Of a DNA stretch of 5,064 nucleotides, positions 1 through 3,897 are shown one piece after another (within the stretch, counting starts at the first letter, position 1; each line of letters starts with the position of its first letter). Under the pieces are notes generated by a model, which had not been told where the DNA came from, ran no database searches, and was given only the letters and a program-made list of their open reading frames with translations. Made by a program: the position numbers and the translations under genes. Source of the stretch: Myxococcota bacterium (GTDB taxonomy: Bacteria; Myxococcota_A; Polyangia; HGW-17); contig JAHJLU010000141.1 of assembly GCA_018821745.1 (NCBI GenBank), positions 1-5,064 of the forward strand. Direction: 5' to 3'.

Positions 1-480
1 GCATCCGTCTCCATCGGTGGTGTTGCCGTCGTCACAGTCTTCGGGGAACTCCAGAAGCCCGTTCCCGCAGGTCTGGGTGCCGGAAAGGAGCGTACACGTA
101 GAGCTGCAGGAGTCGCTGTCACTGAGGTTGTTATCGTCGCACTCTTCGTAGACCAGCCTGCCGTTTTCATCGATGGTAAAGTCGATGAATCCATTGCCAC
201 AGCCGGTTTCAATACGGCACTCTCTTGTGCATCCGTCTCCATTACCCACGTTTCCGTCGTCACACTCCTCACTGCCCTCAACCACGCCATTGCCACAGAA
301 CTGGGTCAAGACACATTTGTCACTGCAGACGCCGGAGTAGAGATCCATTGCGGGATCACATGTTTCACCGGGATCCAGAACGCCGTTGCCGCAGAGTGAC
401 TTCCCGTTGTCGTCATCACAGGAGGGCGTGAAGGAGAGGAAGAGGAGGGCAAAACTTGCAGCAAGAATTTTACTAAACAT
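1..480 (-). CDS. DUF4215 / Myxococcus cysteine-rich repeat lipoprotein, N-terminal part (runs off the left edge)
   Basis: Only the first 160 residues are in the window. The start is the ATG at 480, with GAGGTG at 485-490 as ribosome binding site. Residues 1-20 form a hydrophobic export signal. Cys21 follows Thr-Pro-Ser, a relaxed lipobox, and is followed by Asp-Asp-Asp, so a lipoprotein is likely but a plain secreted protein is possible. The rest is a row of cysteine-rich repeats of the pattern CGNG...(G)E.CDDGN...GDGC...C, the Myxococcus cysteine-rich repeat (TIGR02232/DUF4215). Repeat 1 (about 30-56) is degenerate and lacks GDGC. Repeat 2 (62-88) is canonical. Repeat 3 (94-129) has extra residues between CGNG and ECDD, and NN and DSDSC in place of GN and GDGC. 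Repeat 4 starts at 138 and is cut at Cys160. Such repeats occur in surface or secreted proteins of deltaproteobacteria and are probably disulfide-bonded outside the cytoplasm. The molecular function is unknown. It appears to be transcribed alone from its own promoter. Confidence 0.88.
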   Translation of the reverse strand, partial: MFSKILAASFALLFLSFTPSCDDDNGKSLCGNGVLDPGETCDPAMDLYSGVCSDKCVLTQFCGNGVVEGSEECDDGNVGNGDGCTRECRIETGCGNGFIDFTIDENGRLVYEECDDNNLSDSDSCSSTCTLLSGTQTCGNGLLEFPEDCDDGNTTDGDGC

Positions 481-494
481 TAAACACCTCAATA

Positions 495-540
495 GGTTAA
501 TGCGCTTCTCCACGAGGCAGTGAGCGTCAGCGCAATACCC
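495..540 (-). other. possible leader hairpin in the 5' UTR of the DUF4215 lipoprotein gene
   Basis: Read on the minus strand, TGCGCT (534-529) is followed 22 bases later by its exact complement AGCGCA (506-501). The outer flanks GGGTAT and TTAACC extend the stem to 10 pairs in 12, with a T-T and a G-A mismatch. The loop holds a smaller CAC/GTG stem. The hairpin lies between the predicted transcription start and the ribosome binding site (485-490), which stays free. There is no T-run after it, so it is not an intrinsic terminator. An mRNA-stabilising or regulatory leader structure is possible; this is inference from pairing by eye. Confidence 0.35.
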
Positions 541-577
541 AAAAAGCAGCAGTAATCATGAAAGAACATCGAGTCAC

Positions 578-606
578 AGTATAGTGATATTTTGAATCAA
601 TAACAA
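578..606 (-). promoter_or_regulatory. sigma70-like promoter of the DUF4215 lipoprotein gene
   Basis: On the minus strand TTGTTA (606-601) is followed by exactly 17 bases and then TATACT (583-578), matching the -35 and -10 consensus at 4/6 and 5/6 positions. The predicted transcription start is near 571, giving a leader of about 90 bases before the ATG at 480. The -10 hexamer sits exactly between TCAC and GTGA, a short dyad that could be an operator. The promoter lies in the 156-base gap after the exonuclease stop codon, so the lipoprotein need not depend on read-through. Apart from this promoter and the leader hairpin I see nothing else in the gap at 481-636. Confidence 0.6.
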
Positions 607-636
607 TAGCGTTGGGAATAATAGATGAGCAGGATT

Positions 637-1509
637 TCAGGAAATGGGCACCATCGCCTGAATCCGATCAAGGCGAAGGCTCCTGATTTCCCTGATATGA
701 CGATGATCCCTGACTTCGAGGTAGGTATGTCCCTTGTGTTCGAAGATAGCCATCAGCGTAGCGGGGATCCGGATGCGGACATTATCTTTAAGGTAGGAGA
801 TCTCCATTTCTGCCTGGGTGGATATTGCCAGGTGCAACAGCGGGAAGCGCCCCGGCCACTCTGTCACAGGACGGGCGGAGTTTCCCAGGCGGCTGAGGGT
901 GCCATAATTTGCCAGGTGATAGAAGTCATTCTCCTGGAGCTTTTTAAGAATTTCAGTACACCGCCCCAGCAGCTGTGATGTGGTTTGGGCGTCACTGAGT
1001 GCCCGGTGGTATTGTGGCGCCTCAAATCCGAGGGTTTTGGAGAGGTGAGCCAGGGAATAGGAGTCCATGTTGGCGATGAGGGCCTTGGCGAGTGGAATCG
1101 TATCGATAATGGGCAGGGGGGGGAGAAATACGCCATAGCGAGCGGCGTTGGTGGCGACGATACCCTCATCGTATGGGGCGTTATGTGCTACCAGGATCGT
1201 GTCTTCCAGCAGGGGCAGGATCTCTCTGATGACAACTCCGGCGCTCGGGGCGTCAGCTACCTCCTCATCGGTAATGTTGTGCACAGCCATTGCCCCGGCA
1301 GGAATGGGCATCTGGGGGTTTATCAGCCAGCTCCGACTGGTGATTACCGTGTTGTTTTTTACCTGATACAGCCCGATCTCCACTACGCGGGAGCCAGTCC
1401 AGAGGCCGCATGTCTCCGTATCGAAAACGGAAAATGTGATTTCTTCGACAGGGGTATTACCCGGGGGCAGCAAAACTTCGTTTGCCCATGGTTGAGAGTA
1501 GGTCTTCAT
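637..1509 (-). CDS. DnaQ-like DEDDh 3'-5' exonuclease with a C-terminal WYL-like domain
   Basis: The protein has 290 residues. The ATG at 1509 is chosen because AGGGAG (1516-1521) lies 6 bases upstream; an in-frame ATG at 1542 lacks such a site and would add 11 residues. All residues of the DEDDh exonuclease active site are visible: Asp30 and Glu32 in FDTET (Exo I), Asp114 in HNAPYD (Exo II), and His168 and Asp173 in HRALSD (Exo III). This fold, that of the DNA polymerase III epsilon proofreading subunit and RNase T, removes nucleotides from 3' ends with two metal ions. Residues about 223-290 look like a WYL domain: an L.AI....EISYL strand, an R.R.P..L segment, TYL in place of the WYL triad, and a terminal R.LRLDRI. 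WYL domains bind ligands or nucleic acid and often regulate enzymes or defence genes. The extra domain argues against the replicative epsilon subunit, so no gene symbol is given. A role in repair, RNA processing or defence is possible. It is transcribed divergently from the DUF4177-like gene. Confidence 0.88.
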   Translation of the reverse strand: MKTYSQPWANEVLLPPGNTPVEEITFSVFDTETCGLWTGSRVVEIGLYQVKNNTVITSRSWLINPQMPIPAGAMAVHNITDEEVADAPSAGVVIREILPLLEDTILVAHNAPYDEGIVATNAARYGVFLPPLPIIDTIPLAKALIANMDSYSLAHLSKTLGFEAPQYHRALSDAQTTSQLLGRCTEILKKLQENDFYHLANYGTLSRLGNSARPVTEWPGRFPLLHLAISTQAEMEISYLKDNVRIRIPATLMAIFEHKGHTYLEVRDHRHIREIRSLRLDRIQAMVPIS

Positions 1510-1532
1510 GTGGAACTCCCTGATTTTGATTA

Positions 1533-1541
1533 AACATAGCA
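1533..1541 (-). promoter_or_regulatory. possible extended -10 promoter of the exonuclease gene
   Basis: On the minus strand TGC-TATGTT (1541-1533) fits an extended -10 element. It would start transcription near 1526, some 17 bases before the ATG at 1509. No -35 hexamer lies at the right distance: the nearest candidate, TTACAA at 1564-1559, is 20 bases away. A/T-rich tracts at about 1565-1605 lie where an upstream activating (UP-like) element would sit. This is a weak prediction. Confidence 0.3.
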
Positions 1542-1588
1542 TTTAACCCTGAATTGCGTTGTAATTTTTTTCAAATCCTCTAGCATTT
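1537..1588. repeat. TAGCATTT direct repeat and T-tracts in the divergent intergenic region
   Basis: The 149-base region between the exonuclease and the DUF4177-like gene holds two copies of TAGCATTT, at 1537-1544 and 1581-1588, 44 bases apart, about four helical turns. The first overlaps the candidate -10 of the exonuclease gene. Runs of T at 1565-1570, 1586-1594 and 1600-1605 may bend the DNA. I found no convincing plus-strand promoter for the gene starting at 1659. The repeat is short and could be chance in AT-rich DNA. Confidence 0.3.
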
Positions 1589-1646
1589 TTTTTTCGATTC
1601 TTTTTCGTGTCCGGTGTGAAAAACGGGTACGAGAGGCCCTGTGGAT

Positions 1647-1652
1647 GGAAGG
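1647..1652 (+). promoter_or_regulatory. ribosome binding site of the DUF4177-like gene
   Basis: GGAAGG lies 6 bases before the ATG at 1659 and only 3 before the adjoining ATG at 1656, which favours 1659 as the start. An alternative GTG at 1641 has GAGAGG at 1631-1636 but would add six residues before the point where the family normally begins. Confidence 0.5.
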
Positions 1653-1658
1653 TGTATG

Positions 1659-1913
1659 ATGAAATTTGAATACCAGGTGTGTCAGGTTCAGGGGAGCAAG
1701 GTTACTTTTGTTAATGGAAAATTTCAAAGTGATATTCACATCACGGGGGCAGTGGATCCAGCCTCCATGGACAGCGCAATGGAGTCATGTCCCTCCGTAT
1801 GGAAATATCTGAATAAAGTGGGTCGCGAAGGCTGGGAGTTGGTCACCTCCGGCGTCATGAGTACCTCAGATGAGGGCAGCCTCCAGATTCTATACCTGAA
1901 AAGAGCGGTATAA
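1659..1913 (+). CDS. small DUF4177-like protein
   Basis: The protein has 84 residues, starting MKFEYQV. Three features match the DUF4177 pattern: the opening (M)K.EY.V strand, the central LNKVGREGWELV (residues 51-62), and a final strand ending in LYLKR (78-82). Family members are about 50-90 residues long, probably fold as a small alpha/beta domain, and have no known function. Residues about 20-45 are a less typical insert between the first strand and the helix. There is no signal peptide or membrane segment, so it should be cytoplasmic. It is the only plus-strand gene here, divergent from the exonuclease and convergent with the Sel1-repeat gene. The start could be at 1656 or at the GTG at 1641, and the family assignment rests on the short GWELV motif. 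Confidence 0.72.
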   Translation: MKFEYQVCQVQGSKVTFVNGKFQSDIHITGAVDPASMDSAMESCPSVWKYLNKVGREGWELVTSGVMSTSDEGSLQILYLKRAV

Positions 1914-1926
1914 AAACAGATGAGCG

Positions 1927-2601
1927 TCAGGGGCTTTTGTCGGTCTCTTTGAGAAGCGTGCAGCCTTTTTTAAAGCCGCAGGAACAGGCTTTTTCAAGGT
2001 AGGAGCGGGACATGACCGCGTCCACAGATACTCCAATTCCCCGCGCATATAGCAGCGCAGCAGTATAGCATGAGGCGCCATTTCGCAGCGTGCACCCTTT
2101 CTTTAAAAATTTCAGGGCACTTGTGTAGTTGATGTCACCACCGATGCCGCCAATATAGAGGGTGGCCATGTGGTGACAGGCGGCCGCCAGATTTTTCTCG
2201 CAGGCCTTTAGCACCAGGGCTTTGCCCCGGATCAAATCCTGCTTCACGATGGTCCCGCGGATAAACAGAAAACCGAGGGAGTCACAGGCCGCAAGCACAT
2301 TGCCCTCGCAGGCCTTCGTGAGGTAAACGACGGCCATTTGGGGATCCGTCGGGACACCGGTTCCGAAGGAATATTTTTCCCCAAGGGAAGCGCAGGCCTC
2401 ATAGTTGTTTTTATTACAACGGCTCTGGAGCGTGGATATGTCAGCAGGCACCACGGCAGTTCCGGTCCTTTTGCCTGAAACCGCCAGTTTCGGTGGAACA
2501 ACGGAGGACGTGGTCCGGGGCTTTCCTTCGGGGGAACGCGAGTTGCCGGCGCATCCATTGACGAAGAGCAGCAGAAATAGTGACAGTGAGAATCGGAGCA
2601 T
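1927..2601 (-). CDS. Sel1-like / Hcp-type cysteine-rich repeat lipoprotein
   Basis: The protein has 224 residues from the ATG at 2601, which has AAAGGAA (2609-2615) 7 bases upstream. An in-frame ATG at 2640 would place 13 charged residues before the signal and lacks a binding site. Residues 1-16 are a signal peptide ending in the lipobox VNGC, with Cys17 as the lipidation site, followed by a Ser/Thr/Pro-rich linker to about residue 52. Residues 53-219 are Sel1-like repeats with the motif AC..LG..Y..G.GV..D...A...L.KAC. Cysteine pairs spaced by 8 recur at 62/70, 98/106, 134/142, 170/178 and 206/214, exactly 36 residues apart. This is the Helicobacter cysteine-rich protein (Hcp) pattern, in which each pair forms a disulfide between repeat helices. 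Such solenoids bind proteins or peptidoglycan components, and some Hcp proteins were reported to bind penicillin. A periplasmic or outer-membrane scaffold is likely; the partner is unknown. It has its own promoter just behind the yhbY stop. Confidence 0.88.
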   Translation of the reverse strand: MLRFSLSLFLLLFVNGCAGNSRSPEGKPRTTSSVVPPKLAVSGKRTGTAVVPADISTLQSRCNKNNYEACASLGEKYSFGTGVPTDPQMAVVYLTKACEGNVLAACDSLGFLFIRGTIVKQDLIRGKALVLKACEKNLAAACHHMATLYIGGIGGDINYTSALKFLKKGCTLRNGASCYTAALLYARGIGVSVDAVMSRSYLEKACSCGFKKGCTLLKETDKSP

Positions 2602-2608
2602 GACAGTA

Positions 2609-2615
2609 TTCCTTT
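2609..2615 (-). promoter_or_regulatory. ribosome binding site of the Sel1-repeat lipoprotein gene
   Basis: On the minus strand AAAGGAA lies 7 bases before the ATG at 2601. It fixes the start there rather than at the upstream in-frame ATG at 2640, so that the protein begins directly with its signal peptide. Confidence 0.7.
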
Positions 2616-2626
2616 TACGTGCCCCT

Positions 2627-2655
2627 ATTGTACAGAACAATGCCGGTTATGTACA
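2627..2655 (-). promoter_or_regulatory. sigma70-like promoter of the Sel1-repeat lipoprotein gene
   Basis: On the minus strand TGTACA (2655-2650) is followed by 17 bases and TACAAT (2632-2627), matching the -35 and -10 consensus at 4/6 and 5/6 positions. Transcription would start near 2620, giving a leader of about 19 bases that holds the ribosome binding site. The promoter begins 6 bases past the yhbY stop codon, so the lipoprotein can be expressed apart from the pur operon, though read-through is also possible. Confidence 0.55.
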
Positions 2656-2656
2656 G
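2629..2656. repeat. TGTACAG direct repeat across the Sel1 promoter
   Basis: TGTACAG occurs at 2629-2635 and again at 2650-2656. The copies are 21 bases apart, exactly two helical turns, so they face the same side of the DNA. Each contains the palindrome TGTACA. One copy covers the predicted -35 and the other overlaps the -10, the arrangement expected for a repressor operator. No regulator is visible in the window, so function is inferred only. Confidence 0.4.
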
Positions 2657-2660
2657 ATGC

Positions 2661-3086
2661 TTACTTCCTCGGGGCTTTCTTCGGAAAGGGCTTGTAGAGG
2701 ATTACGACATGTCCGATGAGCCCGATGAGGATTGAACGGGAACGTGTCGCCAGCTCCGTGGCCATGCTGTTTTTATCCTCGGGCGCGCGCATTTTCACCT
2801 TGATCAGTTCATGGGCATCAAAGGCGTCAAAGAGTGCGGCGAGAACGGCCTCAGTTATTCCCTTGTCCCCCACCATTACAACGGGCTCGAGGTGATGTGC
2901 TTTCCCCTTGAGTTCCTTGATCTCTTTCGGCGTCAATTCGGGGAGGGGGACTTCAATCCCTTCTCGGCGGCGTTTTGGTGTGGGGGGTGCTTTTTTCACC
3001 TTCTCATGGGTGAGAGGAGATTTGGTTACTTTTCTGAGAGGATGGCGTTTATCGCCTTCCTTTTTTTTGGGAGTTTCATGCGTCAT
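2661..3086 (-). CDS. yhbY: YhbY-like CRM-domain RNA-binding protein, ribosome assembly factor
   Basis: The protein has 141 residues from the ATG at 3086. The reading frame stays open further upstream, but that part overlaps purQ and is proline/arginine-rich shadow sequence. Residues about 50-135 form a CRM (CRS1-YhbY) domain: LTPKEIKELKGKAHHLEPVV, the GxxG loop as GDKG (73-76), then HELIKVK (92-98), and a final strand containing IGHVVILYK. YhbY binds 50S ribosomal precursors in other bacteria, and plant relatives act in group II intron splicing. Residues 1-48 are an extension rich in Lys, Arg and Pro; E. coli YhbY is only about 97 residues, so this tail is additional and probably binds RNA without a fixed fold. 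The start overlaps the end of purQ by 11 bases, implying translational coupling as the last gene of the purL-purQ operon. Confidence 0.88.
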   Translation of the reverse strand: MTHETPKKKEGDKRHPLRKVTKSPLTHEKVKKAPPTPKRRREGIEVPLPELTPKEIKELKGKAHHLEPVVMVGDKGITEAVLAALFDAFDAHELIKVKMRAPEDKNSMATELATRSRSILIGLIGHVVILYKPFPKKAPRK

Positions 3087-3897
3087 GGGGTTCCTTTTGG
3101 TGGAGATAGGAAATGCCGTTTTTGAACAGGGAGAGCCCCGCTCCCTCCTCGGGCATGGTTTGCCGGGTCCACCTGGGGTGGTTGGTGAAGTGGGTAAAGG
3201 CCTCGGGGTGGGGCATGAGGCCAAAAATCCGACCCGTCGAGTCGGTCATTGCCGCCGCGCCCCCGGGAGAACCATTGGGATTCAGGGGGTAGAGTTCTGT
3301 GGGCAGGCTGGTCTTCGGGTCTACATAGACCAGGGGGATCAGCCCGTTGGCCTGGCACCTGGACTGCTCCGCAGGTGATGAGTAGACCAGACGGCCTTCT
3401 CCATGACGAACGGGCAGCTCAATCTGATGGAGGCCGCGGGTAAAGACGCAGGGGGAATCTGGGTCTGCGCTGAGTGTGACCCAGCGATCCTCGAAGCGGC
3501 CACTGAGGTTGTGGGTCAGTGTTACGCGCTGTTCGAGCTCGGGTCCCGGCAGCAGGCCGAGCTTCACGAGGAGTTGAAAGCCGTTGCAGATGCCGATTAT
3601 AAGACCGCCGCGCTCCAGCAGCTGCCGAATCTGATCCATGAGCGGCTCCGCCCCCTTCCCGGGAGTGCCATGGGCAAAACGATGAGCACCGGCCCTGGCG
3701 CTTCCCAGGTGGTCTCCGTCGAGGAACCCCCCCGGGAGGCACAGGAAATTAAAGGCATCCAGGGTGAGTGTCCCCTCCATCAATTCCCATATGGTTCCAA
3801 CCGTCACCGCTTCGGCGCCTGCTGTGGAGATGGCATAGGCAGACTCAACCTCACAGTTGGTGCCGTTTCCAGTCAGTACAAGGGCGTTTACCTTCAT
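3076..3897 (-). CDS. purQ: phosphoribosylformylglycinamidine synthase, glutaminase subunit PurQ
   Basis: This is the glutaminase of FGAM synthase: it frees ammonia from glutamine and passes it to PurL, which turns FGAR into FGAM with ATP in de novo purine synthesis. The class I amidotransferase fold is complete in 273 residues: GNGTNCE (10-16), LPGGF..GD.L..AR (54-68), the nucleophile Cys104 in GICNGFQ, and His230 and Glu232 in MPHPEAF. The length exceeds the roughly 230 residues of the Bacillus subtilis protein; the extra sequence lies in the middle and at the C-terminus (after PEAF). The long form is like that found with large-type PurL. AAGGAG lies 8 bases before the ATG at 3897. The start overlaps the purL stop as ATGA, and the end overlaps yhbY by 11 bases, so all three should be co-translated at linked levels. 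Confidence 0.95.
   Translation of the reverse strand: MKVNALVLTGNGTNCEVESAYAISTAGAEAVTVGTIWELMEGTLTLDAFNFLCLPGGFLDGDHLGSARAGAHRFAHGTPGKGAEPLMDQIRQLLERGGLIIGICNGFQLLVKLGLLPGPELEQRVTLTHNLSGRFEDRWVTLSADPDSPCVFTRGLHQIELPVRHGEGRLVYSSPAEQSRCQANGLIPLVYVDPKTSLPTELYPLNPNGSPGGAAAMTDSTGRIFGLMPHPEAFTHFTNHPRWTRQTMPEEGAGLSLFKNGISYLHQKEPHDA
3091..3098 (-). promoter_or_regulatory. ribosome binding site of yhbY inside purQ
   Basis: On the minus strand AAAAGGAA ends 4 bases before the ATG at 3086 and lies within the last codons of purQ. It decides the yhbY start against the other in-frame ATG, at 3224, and fits reinitiation by ribosomes finishing purQ. Confidence 0.6.

Noticed and set aside
225..431. Open plus-strand frame rich in His and Arg
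   Set aside because: It is the antisense of the Cys/Asp-rich DUF4215 repeats, which explains the composition.
985..1533. Open plus-strand frame of 182 codons opposite the exonuclease
   Set aside because: It lies wholly antisense to a gene with all DEDDh motifs, its product resembles no family, and it has no ribosome binding site that I can see.
1891..1912. Inverted repeat TATACC/GGTATA between the convergent genes, considered as a terminator
   Set aside because: The stem is only 6 pairs, mostly A-T, and no T-run follows on either strand. It overlaps the last codons of the DUF4177-like gene.
637..1913. A new defence system made of the exonuclease-WYL gene and the DUF4177-like gene
   Set aside because: There are no other defence genes, mobile elements or repeats nearby, and two divergent genes with one uncertain domain do not make a case. 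Kept only as a low-weight idea in the findings.
3087..3224. Longer YhbY start at the in-frame ATG at 3224
   Set aside because: The added 46 residues lie within purQ coding sequence, are low in information, and the ATG at 3086 has a good ribosome binding site.
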